Positions 1 through 7,882 are shown, counted from the stretch's first letter. The stretch is DNA of 64,000 nt from Jeotgalicoccus psychrophilus DSM 19085 (GCF_000425845.1 NZ_AUEF01000001.1:248001-312000); one strand, 5' to 3'. Notes: generated by a model from the sequence alone, not told the origin. Made by a program: numbers and translations.

Positions 1-230
1 CCCTTGAAAGCCTCACAGGACTTGATTTAAAGGTTGCTTTATTTTTTCTAAGATTACGCTATTGACTATGCAAAGTCAACAAAATCATGTAAAAAACTAT
101 CATGTTTCACAATTTTATATACAATCTACTCATAGAATTCTAATAAAAGTCCCTTAAATCCGGTCTCCTGAAATTTCATTACTATATTAATTTAGGTTAG
201 AATGTGCAAATACTGTATAAAAATGAAAAG

Positions 231-277
231 ACAACAAGCAAGCACAAATCCTTATTCCTTAAAGCTACTTGTCTCTT
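231..277 (-). terminator. Probable terminator of the GT2 gene
   Basis: Read on the minus strand, an imperfect stem (AGACAAGTAGC pairing with GCTTGCTTGTTGTCT) is followed by TTTT just downstream of the glycosyltransferase stop codon. The loop is long, so this is a weaker call than most terminators here. The rest of bases 1-230 is AT-rich and holds no convincing gene. A short inverted repeat, TTGACT-ATGCAA-AGTCAA, lies at about 62-79. Confidence 0.5.
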
Positions 278-297
278 TACAAATGCACTAGCTTTAT

Positions 298-1701
298 TTA
301 GCTTGTCTTATCGAATGCTTCTCGTTCAATCTTATGCCAACTATGCAAGTGGGTACTATAAGTAATCGCAGCATATAAACGAACAAATAGTAGATAGGGT
401 CTATAGAAGATCGAATCTAGAATTGTAATACCAAAAGCTTTTAAGGTATCCCCGCGGAAAAATTGATAGTCTTGGATAAAATATCTGCCCACGTAGAAAA
501 CCATCGTTTGAAAAACACAAAACAGAAAATATAACAGCGCAAGTGCTATCGCGGAAGAAACATTTAATATGCCTAGCATGAATGATAAAGAAATAATGAT
601 GATACCTATTAATTCAATAAATGGCGCCATCAATTCACATAGAAAATAGAATAAGTACGATACGGTACCTAGTAAACCATATTTAGGATTTAACATGATG
701 GTACGGTGTTGCCACATACTTTGTATTAATCCTCGATGCCATCTCGACCGCTGTTTCGTCAAGTCTTTTAAAGTAAAAGGCGCTTGCGTCCAACAGATTG
801 CATTCGCAACATACCGATTATTATAGGGGATTTTATTCTCTACGTAATACCGATGTAAGCGTAAAGCCAAGTCCATGTCTTCAGCCACACTATTCACATC
901 ATAACCATTCACACGAATAAGCGCTTCCTTTTTAAAGAGACCAAACCCACCCGATACATTTAAATTACCATTAAAAGCATCGCTAAAAATGCGAGAGCCC
1001 ATAAAGGCTCGTGAATACTCTAGTGACTGCATAGCTGCTACCAAACTTTTAGAGATTTTTGTTTCCACAGGATATGCATGTTTAAAAACAACATCATTTG
1101 AAACGCCTAATAAACCACCAACAGCAACCGTAGTCGCGTCCTCAAAGAAAGGTCTAATCGCATGCTTTAAGGCGTCCGCTTGTAAAATTTCATCGGCATC
1201 CATTGACACAATATACGGATACTCTGAAACGTTAATCCCAGCATTTACAGAGTCAGCCTTATTCCCCCCATTCTCTTTGCGAATCAATTTAATCGAAATG
1301 CGTCCTATTTTATGACCATAAACCGCTTGTATAGGTTTACTAAGGACTTGAAGACGAATTGGATGGGTTATAAGTGACAAATCAAATGCATCAATCACTT
1401 TTTGCCCAGTACCATCTGTAGATCCATCATCGACAACAATTATTTCAAAAATTTTGTAATCCTGGTACAACAAGTTATTGATTGTCGAAAGAATGGTCGC
1501 ACTCTCATTATAAGCTGGCACGATAATAGAAATTGGATAGTAATATTCGTGGTCTAACTGATTCATCATCAACCTGCGTTGTCGATTTCGGTAAATTTTA
1601 ACCATTGCAAATATATTCCCAACTGAAATATAGGTCACATAAAAAAATAAATAGTATAAGAAAAATATTTCCGTATATTGAATCACTTCCCTAACATCCA
1701 T
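298..1701 (-). CDS. Membrane-bound family 2 glycosyltransferase (processive type)
   Basis: This 467-residue inner-membrane glycosyltransferase probably polymerises or extends a sugar chain from a nucleotide sugar. One N-terminal membrane segment (about residues 10-35) precedes a GT-A domain with VVDDGSTDG, a DAD metal site in SMDADEIL, an ED motif (VAEDMDLAL) and the QRSRW signature of hyaluronan/cellulose/PNAG-type synthases. Three or four membrane segments follow. The start ATG has AAAGGA upstream and overlaps the last codons of the broken HEAT-repeat gene, so the two were once an operon. The product cannot be named: PNAG synthase, hyaluronan-like synthase and an exopolysaccharide enzyme are all possible. 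The gene lies in a more AT-rich segment that ends abruptly near 2046, which suggests transfer or rearrangement. Confidence 0.85.
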   Translation of the reverse strand: MDVREVIQYTEIFFLYYLFFYVTYISVGNIFAMVKIYRNRQRRLMMNQLDHEYYYPISIIVPAYNESATILSTINNLLYQDYKIFEIIVVDDGSTDGTGQKVIDAFDLSLITHPIRLQVLSKPIQAVYGHKIGRISIKLIRKENGGNKADSVNAGINVSEYPYIVSMDADEILQADALKHAIRPFFEDATTVAVGGLLGVSNDVVFKHAYPVETKISKSLVAAMQSLEYSRAFMGSRIFSDAFNGNLNVSGGFGLFKKEALIRVNGYDVNSVAEDMDLALRLHRYYVENKIPYNNRYVANAICWTQAPFTLKDLTKQRSRWHRGLIQSMWQHRTIMLNPKYGLLGTVSYLFYFLCELMAPFIELIGIIIISLSFMLGILNVSSAIALALLYFLFCVFQTMVFYVGRYFIQDYQFFRGDTLKAFGITILDSIFYRPYLLFVRLYAAITYSTHLHSWHKIEREAFDKTS

Positions 1702-2048
1702 GACTTAATCCTTTCTGGTCATAATAATAGATTAATTGCTCCTTAGCATACGGATCATCTCCATTAAATATGATACTCAACTCACTTGGAGCAACCGCTA
1801 ATTCGCTTAAAGCGATACTTGCATTTCTTCGAATATACCACTCTCTCGAAAAAATATTTTCTTCAATTGATCAATAGTTGCTGGTCCTGGATAGTGGGCT
1901 AATGTTGAGGTAGCGACTCCTGCACACGCCCATTCTCGCACGTCACTGGTATCTGCCCATTTTAAAATATATGGATATGCCTTATCTACATGAACTTTTG
2001 CATAATAACGTAAAATAGCACAGGTTAAATCAACATTCTCGTCTTTAT
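1691..2048 (-). pseudogene. HEAT-repeat protein remnant, 5'-truncated and frameshifted
   Basis: Translated on the minus strand from about 2046, the DNA reads NKDENVDLTCAILRYYAK, then helical repeat text (DVREWACAGVA) typical of HEAT/PBS-lyase-like proteins. The frame breaks near 1850 inside a CGAGAGAGTGG run. Removing one AG dinucleotide restores WYIRRNASIALSELA and an open frame to a TAG at 1691, overlapping the glycosyltransferase start. No start codon is available: an in-frame TGA lies just upstream, near 2055, and the DNA beyond it belongs to the oppositely oriented DUF5058 gene. I infer loss of the 5' half at a junction near 2046-2060. HEAT proteins next to such glycosyltransferases usually act as accessory scaffolds, but that role is inferred. 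Confidence 0.75.
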
Positions 2049-2081
2049 TTGTTCAGTTTAACGGTAGGGTTTCATTATTAC

Positions 2082-2786
2082 ATGACAGGAATGGATTTTG
2101 CCAACTCGCCTGTTGTCTGGATATTTGCTTCTGCAATTGTTGCACTGGTTATATTTCAGGCACTTAAATTTTTATCTTTATCAAAAAAAGCAGCAAGAGA
2201 TGTCGGCATCAGTGAAACAAATATTAAACGTGCAATTAAAACAGGAAGTATTACTGCGATTGGACCGTCAATCGGTATCATCATCGTGGCTGTGTCGCTG
2301 ATTTCATTAATCGGCAACCCGCTCACAATGATGAGAATCGGTGTTATCGGATCGGCTCCTATTGAAAGTATGGGTGCACAGCTGTCCGCACAATCAGCAG
2401 GAGCAACTTTAGCAGGAGATGGTTTTACTCCTGAAATATTTAACCTTATTGTCTGGACATTATGTATCGGCGGTGCCGGCTGGATGATTTTTACATTTTT
2501 CGCTACACCGTACTTGAGCAAGATTCAGACTAAACTCACATCAAGACCTAAAGGTGAATATCTAATGGGCATCATTGCAAGCGGTGCAATGATTGCGGTG
2601 TTCGGTTCATTAACCGGTGCTGAAATGATTAAAGGCGCGCCTTATCTTTTCACGGCAATTGTGGCGGTAATTTCGTCACTGACATTTAATTATATAGCAA
2701 ATAAAAAAGGAATTAACTGGCTGAAAGAATGGTCATTAGGTTTTTCTATACTGATCAGCTTATTCGCAGTTTATTTCTTTATATAA
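2082..2786 (+). CDS. DUF5058-type integral membrane protein
   Basis: This polytopic membrane protein has six or more hydrophobic segments and matches the DUF5058 family as I remember it: an N-terminus like MDFANSPVVWIFASAI and a KKAARDVGISETNIKRAI linker between helices. Its function is unknown; a transport role with the next gene is likely. I chose ATG 2082 (234 residues). ATG 2091 is possible, and the frame also opens at a TTG at 2049, but that lies at the breakpoint with the upstream HEAT-gene remnant and has no good ribosome site. The junction ends within about 40 bp of the start, so the native promoter may be lost. Confidence 0.6.
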   Translation: MTGMDFANSPVVWIFASAIVALVIFQALKFLSLSKKAARDVGISETNIKRAIKTGSITAIGPSIGIIIVAVSLISLIGNPLTMMRIGVIGSAPIESMGAQLSAQSAGATLAGDGFTPEIFNLIVWTLCIGGAGWMIFTFFATPYLSKIQTKLTSRPKGEYLMGIIASGAMIAVFGSLTGAEMIKGAPYLFTAIVAVISSLTFNYIANKKGINWLKEWSLGFSILISLFAVYFFI

Positions 2787-2801
2787 AACGGAGGGGTTTT
2801 T

Positions 2802-3452
2802 ATGCAGGAATTTAGAGCAGCCTCTCATAAATGGGGCCGTATTACTTTAGGGTTAGCAATTTTAATATCATTTGCAATGCCGTTATACATTTCATTCATA
2901 ATGGGATTCCATCCCGGATTCTCATTAATTATTAACAGCTTTTTAGCATACGCAGCAGTCGTTGCCATTGTCTGGTTTTTAGAACCGATTATGTATTTCC
3001 CTGTCCTCGGAGTATCCGGGACATATGTTGCATTCTTTACAGGAAACATATCAAATATGTGTCTCCCGGCAGTTGCATCATGTCAGGAAGCAGTCGGAGT
3101 CAAGGCGGGAACTGACGAAGGTGAAATCATTGGAACACTCGGCATCAGTGCAGCATCACTGGTCAACAAAATTATACTGATACCGGTTATCCTTGCCGGA
3201 CTGTGGCTGTTAACAATTATTCCGGAAAGTGTTCAGGAAGTATTTCCGTTCGTACTCCCGGCAATCTTTGGCGCAGTACTCGCACAATTTGCAGGTAAGT
3301 TCCCAATTTACGGTCTACTGGCACTCGGTGTCGGTATACTTATTAATATGTCGGCACTGCCGTTGTTCTCGAAAAACATTTTATGTATCGTAATTCTTAT
3401 TGCAATCATGCTTACTATAAACAAGATGAAAAACAAAAACGCTGCAGCTTAA
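2802..3452 (+). CDS. Membrane protein partner of the DUF5058 protein
   Basis: This 216-residue polytopic membrane protein starts 15 bp after the DUF5058 stop behind a strong GGAGGGG site, so the two are co-transcribed. It has about six hydrophobic segments. A conserved-looking NISNMCLPAVASCQEAVG stretch and a GEIIGTLGISAASLVNK segment lie between helices. I believe the two proteins form one transporter, because they are adjacent and similarly built, but the substrate is unknown. A hairpin terminator follows. The protein is intact, unlike its neighbours to the left. Confidence 0.6.
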   Translation: MQEFRAASHKWGRITLGLAILISFAMPLYISFIMGFHPGFSLIINSFLAYAAVVAIVWFLEPIMYFPVLGVSGTYVAFFTGNISNMCLPAVASCQEAVGVKAGTDEGEIIGTLGISAASLVNKIILIPVILAGLWLLTIIPESVQEVFPFVLPAIFGAVLAQFAGKFPIYGLLALGVGILINMSALPLFSKNILCIVILIAIMLTINKMKNKNAAA

Positions 3453-3467
3453 TATTTTGATAAGTGA

Positions 3468-3497
3468 CCTGGAAACTTACGTTTCCGGGTCTTTTTT
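3468..3497 (+). terminator. Terminator of the DUF5058 operon
   Basis: The stem CCTGGAAAC / GTTTCCGGG around TTAC is followed by TCTTTTTT, 16 bp after the stop codon. Confidence 0.85.
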
Positions 3498-3516
3498 GTA
3501 TTGATTGCTGTTTTGG

Positions 3517-3720
3517 GAGACAACAGGGATGTGGTGTTGTCCTTTAACAGACCTTCGGGGACAACGGGGATATGGTGTTGTCCTTAAATGAGGCTTCCGG
3601 GACAACGGGGATGTGGTGTTGTCCTTTAACAGAGCTTCCGGGACAACGGCGATGTGGTGTTGTCCTTTAATGAGACTTTGGGGACAACAGGGATGTGGTG
3701 TTGTCCTTTAACCTCACCAT
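3517..3720. repeat. 41-bp tandem array A1 (5 units)
   Basis: Units begin at 3517, 3558, 3599, 3640 and 3681, exactly 41 bp apart. Each holds the inverted repeat GGACAAC...GTTGTCC (about 11-nt centre) and is joined to the next by a CTTCCGGGA-like connector. The array fills the spacer between the convergent DUF5058 operon and DJ-1-like gene, between their terminators. It resembles array A2 in its ACAACGGGGA core. No coding potential was seen. Confidence 0.95.
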
Positions 3721-3730
3721 CATTTCCACG

Positions 3731-3766
3731 AAAATAAAAGACGGCGCCTTAATAAAGGACACCGTC
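3731..3766 (-). terminator. Terminator of the DJ-1/PfpI gene
   Basis: On the minus strand, GACGGTGTCCT and AGGCGCCGTC pair around TTATT and are followed by TTTTATTTT. Confidence 0.85.
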
Positions 3767-3781
3767 ATAACCATAATTTTA

Positions 3782-4450
3782 TTATCTTAGTCTGTTAATG
3801 ACTGCTTCTGCAACAGCCTGTGATGATGCCGGATTCTGCCCTGTAACGAAATTGCCGCTTGAAACAACATTTTCTTCCCCTGCCGCGCCTTTAACAAAAC
3901 CGGCGCCGTTTTCTTCAAGTTTAGTCTGCAGCATAAACGGCATATCTTCGGACAGGTTCGCCCCATCTTCTTCTTCATTTGTAAATGCAGTCAATTTAAT
4001 CCCATCGACTAAATATTTACCGTCCTTAGTTTTCGCATTGGCAAATGCTGCCGGACCGTGACATACTGCACTGATAACTCTTCCATTATCTTTAAAGTAA
4101 GCCATAATATTTTGAATATCCGCATCTCCCGGGAAATCGAACATTGCGCCGTGCCCACCTGCTAAAAATATCGCATCATAATTCTCGTAAACGAGATCTC
4201 CGATACGCGGTGTGTTTTGAAGCAGTTTAGTTACTTCAGTAAATTTCTCATCATCGTTACCATTCTCGACTGAATTTGGATCGATAGGTACTTCCCCGCC
4301 TTTAGGTGATGCTATATCAACTTTGAAGCCCGCACCTTGAAATGCAATATACGGTTCAGCCGCTTCAGACAGCCACACACCTGTCGGTTTATTCTTGTTA
4401 CCTGCAATTGTGTCAGCATTTGTAACCATAATTAATACAGATTTACTCAT
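3782..4450 (-). CDS. DJ-1/PfpI family protein (Hsp31/glyoxalase III-like)
   Basis: This 222-residue cytoplasmic protein belongs to the class I glutamine amidotransferase-like DJ-1/PfpI superfamily. The nucleophile elbow ISAVCHGPAAF carries the conserved cysteine. An N-terminal TGVWLSEAAEPY segment and FLAGGHGAMFDF supply the rest of the usual site. Members act as methylglyoxal-detoxifying glyoxalase III or as holding chaperones; which applies here is inferred only. I chose ATG 4450 (MSKSVLIMV). The GTG 12 bp upstream sits almost on top of the AAGGAG ribosome site. The gene is a single unit diverging from the sortase gene, with its own terminator. Confidence 0.85.
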   Translation of the reverse strand: MSKSVLIMVTNADTIAGNKNKPTGVWLSEAAEPYIAFQGAGFKVDIASPKGGEVPIDPNSVENGNDDEKFTEVTKLLQNTPRIGDLVYENYDAIFLAGGHGAMFDFPGDADIQNIMAYFKDNGRVISAVCHGPAAFANAKTKDGKYLVDGIKLTAFTNEEEDGANLSEDMPFMLQTKLEENGAGFVKGAAGEENVVSSGNFVTGQNPASSQAVAEAVINRLR

Positions 4451-4574
4451 ATTGATATCCACTCTCCTTTTAATTTATCTACCCTGAAAATTTGATAATT
4501 AATCCCGGTTTAAAAACTTATGTGATCTAAATCTCTTTTTTCTGCGTATCCTTATTAAGACAAGGAGGAATTTT

Positions 4575-5078
4575 ATGAAGCTGTTAATGCCTTTATTGCT
4601 TACAATTCTGCTCGCCGGCTGCACTGCAAACGATTCTGAAAAGCAAGTCCCGGAAAGTGAACCGGCTGAAGAAAGCGTGACTGCCTCTCTCGGCCTTTTA
4701 GATAATGGAGAAATGGCAGTACCAGAATCTATCGATGACACTTCCTGGTATGAACCAGGCTATAAACCAGGTGAACCTGGTAACGCTGTTATTGCAGGTC
4801 ACGTGAGTGATACTGTTGATCCCGGAGTGTTCTCAGAGCTTCATACGCTGAATCAAGGCGATGAAATTATCATTCACGGTATGGAAGGTGAAGTGCTCAC
4901 TTTTACTGTTTTCGATAAAGAACTATATGATGCGGACGAAGCACCATTAGATAAAATTTTCGGCTATTCCCACCGCAGCTTATTAAATCTTATTACATGT
5001 GAAGGCGTCTATGATTATGATGTTGGCGGCACGCCGAACCGCTGGGTAATCTATACTGAGTTGAATTCTGAAAGTTAA
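4575..5078 (+). CDS. Class F-like sortase with a lipoprotein signal
   Basis: This 167-residue sortase-fold protein has the three catalytic residues in place: His in VIAGHVSD, Cys in LITCEGVYD and Arg in PNRWVIYTE. The VDPGVFSELHTLNQGDEI stretch resembles class F sortases. Sortases cleave a sorting motif in surface proteins and attach them to the cell wall. Here the N-terminus is a lipoprotein signal (lipobox LAGC near residue 16) rather than a membrane anchor, so the enzyme is probably lipid-tethered outside the cell. A strong AAGGAGG site precedes the ATG. The likely substrate gene downstream is broken, so the enzyme may have lost its job. Confidence 0.8.
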   Translation: MKLLMPLLLTILLAGCTANDSEKQVPESEPAEESVTASLGLLDNGEMAVPESIDDTSWYEPGYKPGEPGNAVIAGHVSDTVDPGVFSELHTLNQGDEIIIHGMEGEVLTFTVFDKELYDADEAPLDKIFGYSHRSLLNLITCEGVYDYDVGGTPNRWVIYTELNSES

Positions 5079-5082
5079 GACT

Positions 5083-5120
5083 GCATAGAAGCTATGTCAC
5101 CTACGCTTCTATGCTTTTTT
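5083..5120 (+). terminator. Terminator of the sortase gene
   Basis: The perfect 10-bp stem GCATAGAAGC / GCTTCTATGC is followed by TTTTTT, directly after the sortase stop. Confidence 0.93.
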
Positions 5121-5163
5121 ATTATATAAAATATGATGAAAGACGTAAATTGAGGAGAATCAG

Positions 5164-5430
5164 ATGACTAAAACGGACTTGGAACTGTACGATAGCATGT
5201 GTTCAGGTGACAAGAGCGCACTCGAATCCATCTATTCCAAATACGAAAAATTACTTTATTCCTATGCCTACAAAATGACTTCGACCCACGAAGTTTCCGA
5301 AGAAATTGTTCAGGATGTATTCACCAAGCTATGGCAGAACAAAAATCCATATGATGCCGACAAGGCCAAAATGTCTACCTGGCTGATTACTATTACAAGA
5401 AACTCCGTCATAGATCTTTTCAGAAAGAAG
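5164..5430 (+). pseudogene. ECF-type sigma factor, 3'-truncated
   Basis: A good GAGGAG site precedes the ATG. About 88 residues match sigma-70 region 2 of extracytoplasmic-function sigma factors (SKYEKLLYSYAYKM, EEIVQDVFTKLWQN, STWLITITRNSVIDLFRKK). The text then stops making sense, and region 4, which binds the -35 element, is absent. From about 5430 a different frame carries the tail of a surface protein. I infer a deletion, possibly through the AAGAAAGAAGAA run at the junction, that removed region 4, any anti-sigma gene and the start of the next gene. A product would be about 107 residues and could not recognise promoters normally. Confidence 0.8.
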
Positions 5431-5798
5431 AATTCTCAATGTTCATGGATACAGCAACAGACGGCAACCTGCCTGCCGAAGCATTAGCTGAAGGATTACA
5501 GATGCATGTAGAACAGCTTGTTGGTGCATTCGATGCATATGCAGCTGAAGATTATCAAGTTGCATATGAACAAACAAGAGAAGCATATCACCATATGTTT
5601 ATGACAAGTAAAGGACTGTCCGGTGCAATCGTTACACAAATGCCAGATCAGTTTATGATGGAAATGCCTGCTGAAATGCCAAACACAGCAATGGCAGCCC
5701 CGGCAGACAATAATAATACCCTGCTAATCAGCATTTTCGCAGGTCTGGTTCTGTTATCAGCAGTCATGATTACTTTAAGAATCAGAAAAACTAGCTAA
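5431..5798 (+). pseudogene. C-terminal remnant of a sortase-anchored surface protein
   Basis: In the frame of ATG 5439, and readable a little upstream (KEEFS), the DNA encodes a helical stretch (LVGAFDAYAAEDYQ, REAYHHMFMTSKG). It then has a sorting signal: MPNTA, a hydrophobic span (LLISIFAGLVLLSAVMITL) and the basic tail RIRK. There is no signal peptide, so the remaining 119 residues cannot be exported as they stand. It was probably the substrate of the sortase at 4575. The 5' part was lost in the same deletion that truncated the sigma factor gene. Confidence 0.75.
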
Positions 5799-5817
5799 AA
5801 CTTGTTTAAATTCAAAA

Positions 5818-5991
5818 GGCTGAGACATAAGTATTTTCAGCACAAATAATCCGTACGTTAGCAATCCTTTAGGCACCGCGTATGCCTGTAATCTTACGCT
5901 GATGCTATTCCCCAAGGAGTCTCGCGTGCGAGTTTTACTTATGACTATACTTTATGAAATATACTATCATCTGACGTTTTTGTCCCATTCC
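5818..5991. repeat. 174-bp inverted-repeat element (MITE-like)
   Basis: The spacer between the surface-protein remnant and the butanediol dehydrogenase gene is bounded by GGCTGAGACA on the left and TGTCCCATTCC on the right, an imperfect inverted repeat. Inside lies a compact hairpin, CTCGC-GT-GCGAG, at about 5924-5935. No protein is encoded. It could be a small non-autonomous mobile element or a structured RNA. Only one copy is visible in the window, so mobility is not shown. Confidence 0.4.
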
Positions 5992-6007
5992 CTTAAATTT
6001 TTTTATT

Positions 6008-6048
6008 AAAAAGTCTAATCCTCTTAATTTCAAGAAAATTAGACTTTT
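6008..6048 (-). terminator. Terminator downstream of bdhA
   Basis: AAAGTCTAAT and ATTAGACTTT form a stem with A/T tracts on both sides. It can serve the minus-strand dehydrogenase gene and possibly also the opposite strand. Confidence 0.8.
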
Positions 6049-6083
6049 ATTGTACAAATTTATACACTTAATAATATAAAATT

Positions 6084-7136
6084 TTATTTATCGCCGCTTA
6101 ATTTGACTAAAATCTTAGCCTGGCTCTTATCGTTAATTAACGCTTCAAATCCTTTTTCAACAATATCTCCCAGTTCAATGTGATCTGTAATTACCGGGTA
6201 CGGATTAATCTGACCGCTTTCCATCATTTTCACAGTCGCCTCAAAGATATCCGGTTCATAAGCAAGTGTGGATGCAATTCTCACACCGCTTGATGTCAAC
6301 AGCATAGGATTAAATTCCATAGCTTTCTCAAATATCGAAACTATTGTAACCATACCGCGCGCTCTTGTGACAGCTATTGCTTGATTAAGAGTAATAGGTA
6401 CACCTGCAACTTCAAATGTTCTGTCTACACCATCCGGATAATGTTTTTTCACAAATTCAACAGGGTCTTCACTACCTGAGTTCACAGTATAAGTTGCTCC
6501 GACTTCTTTTGCTTTTTCAAGTCGAGTATCACTTAAATCAAATACAATAATATCTTTTGCTCCAGCTGCACGCGCTGCAATAACTGTAAGAAGTCCAATA
6601 GGACCTGCACCAAACACCGCAACTGAATCACTAAACTTCATTTCTGACTCTCTGATTGCCTGTAAGGCCACAGCAGTAGGTTCAACCAAAGCTCCAAGTT
6701 CCAGCGAAGTATCGTCTTTTAATTTAACGATATTTTCCTTGTCCACTACAACATAATCAGCAAAGCCGCCATCACTTCCTAAGCCTACAAATGTAAAACC
6801 TTTGTACATATCTACCAATGTTTTTTCGTGTACTTTACCGGTGATTAAGGGATTAATCGTCACCTTATCTCCTGCTTTTAAACCTTCAACGTTTGATCCT
6901 GTTTCTTCAATTACTCCCGAAAATTCATGGCCCATAGTCAATGGCGCTTTTCTACCCGTTAACGGAGATTCTTCATCTTTAGGGATGAAAATTGGACCTG
7001 CATTATACTCATGTAAATCACTTCCGCATATACCAGCCCACGCCACTTTAACTTTTACCTGATTATCCTGAATCTTTGGTGCATCGATGTCTTCTACTCG
7101 AATGTCTTTTGCATTATGAAATACTGCTGCTCTCAT
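6084..7136 (-). CDS. bdhA: 2,3-butanediol dehydrogenase-like zinc alcohol dehydrogenase
   Basis: This 350-residue NAD(H)-dependent medium-chain dehydrogenase probably interconverts acetoin and 2,3-butanediol, or oxidises a related polyol. GICGSDLHEY (Cys37) and GHEFSG (His70, Glu71) give the catalytic zinc site, and the GAGPIGLL Rossmann motif binds the cofactor. The loop that normally carries four cysteines for a structural zinc is replaced by cysteine-free sequence (GKVHEKTLVDMYKGFTFVG). Some butanediol dehydrogenases of Gram-positive cocci also lack it, so the enzyme is probably still active. It is a single-gene unit. Sorbitol or threonine dehydrogenase activity cannot be excluded. Confidence 0.8.
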   Translation of the reverse strand: MRAAVFHNAKDIRVEDIDAPKIQDNQVKVKVAWAGICGSDLHEYNAGPIFIPKDEESPLTGRKAPLTMGHEFSGVIEETGSNVEGLKAGDKVTINPLITGKVHEKTLVDMYKGFTFVGLGSDGGFADYVVVDKENIVKLKDDTSLELGALVEPTAVALQAIRESEMKFSDSVAVFGAGPIGLLTVIAARAAGAKDIIVFDLSDTRLEKAKEVGATYTVNSGSEDPVEFVKKHYPDGVDRTFEVAGVPITLNQAIAVTRARGMVTIVSIFEKAMEFNPMLLTSSGVRIASTLAYEPDIFEATVKMMESGQINPYPVITDHIELGDIVEKGFEALINDKSQAKILVKLSGDK

Positions 7137-7224
7137 TTTAAAACCTCCTGATTGAATTTTCTTTCAATTAAATTATCTCATGTATTGCAAAAGTTTAACA
7201 GCCTAAGCAGAGTAGATTTTTAAC

Positions 7225-7256
7225 ATAAAAAAGACATCCCCTTCTCAGGGAATGTC
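7225..7256 (-). terminator. Terminator of the sco gene
   Basis: On the minus strand, GACATTCCC / GGGGATGTC around TGAGAA is followed by TTTTTT. Confidence 0.9.
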
Positions 7257-7264
7257 ATATTTAC

Positions 7265-7882
7265 TTAGTTCTCTTCATTATTCTGTTCTACCAGTTTCTC
7301 AACATCCGATACCACTTCAGCCTGCGGGAATTTATTGTCTCCTGAATCCACACCAGCATAATCTTTAATAATTGTACCGTTAGCATCGATTAAGTAAAAT
7401 GAAGTTCCGTGGGTTACCTGGTTACTGCCTTTAGGCGGCGGTGCAACGATTGTTTTAAAGTTGTCTTCCGCAAATCCTCTAATGAATCCGTAATCGTATC
7501 CAGTTAAGAATTGCCAATCCGTATTTTCCGGTATATCATACCAGCTTGCATATTCTGTGAGTACTGCAGGTGTATCGACCTCAGGATCAACCGAGAAACT
7601 CATAATACCGTAGTCCTCAATACCTTTGTCTTCCAGTTCCTGCGCTACTGCAGTCATGTTTTGACTCATCGGCGGGCATACAGTCGCACAGTTCGTAAAG
7701 ATAAAGCTTAAGAGCCATACTTTACCGTCCATATCTTCTCTCGTGAACGTTTCATCATCTTGATTCGTCACTTCGAAGTCCTGTATTTCATCACCGTACC
7801 GGCTCATCGTCTCTACTGCGCCTGCACTGCACGCTGATAAAAACATGAGTGATGCCAAAACCGCGATTAACCACTTTTTCAA
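7265..7882 (-). CDS. sco: SCO1/SenC-type copper chaperone lipoprotein
   Basis: This 205-residue thioredoxin-fold lipoprotein delivers copper to, or keeps reduced, the CuA centre of cytochrome c oxidase, working on the outer face of the membrane. It has a signal peptide with lipobox LSAC (Cys18), the copper-binding CATVCP motif (Cys65, Cys69) and the distant copper-ligand histidine in VTHGTSFYL near residue 157. The length is normal for the family. It forms a single-gene unit with a strong terminator. No oxidase genes are in the window, so its partner is inferred from the family. Confidence 0.9.
   Translation of the reverse strand: MKKWLIAVLASLMFLSACSAGAVETMSRYGDEIQDFEVTNQDDETFTREDMDGKVWLLSFIFTNCATVCPPMSQNMTAVAQELEDKGIEDYGIMSFSVDPEVDTPAVLTEYASWYDIPENTDWQFLTGYDYGFIRGFAEDNFKTIVAPPPKGSNQVTHGTSFYLIDANGTIIKDYAGVDSGDNKFPQAEVVSDVEKLVEQNNEEN

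Noticed and set aside
62-79. Short inverted repeat TTGACT-ATGCAA-AGTCAA near the left edge, possibly an insertion-sequence end
   Set aside because: Too short to assign. No transposase or target duplication is visible, and the window begins only 60 bp away.
7154-7168. CodY-like match AATTTTCTTTCAATT in the bdhA leader
   Set aside because: It has three mismatches on the better strand, in an AT-rich leader right next to the ribosome site. This is expected by chance.
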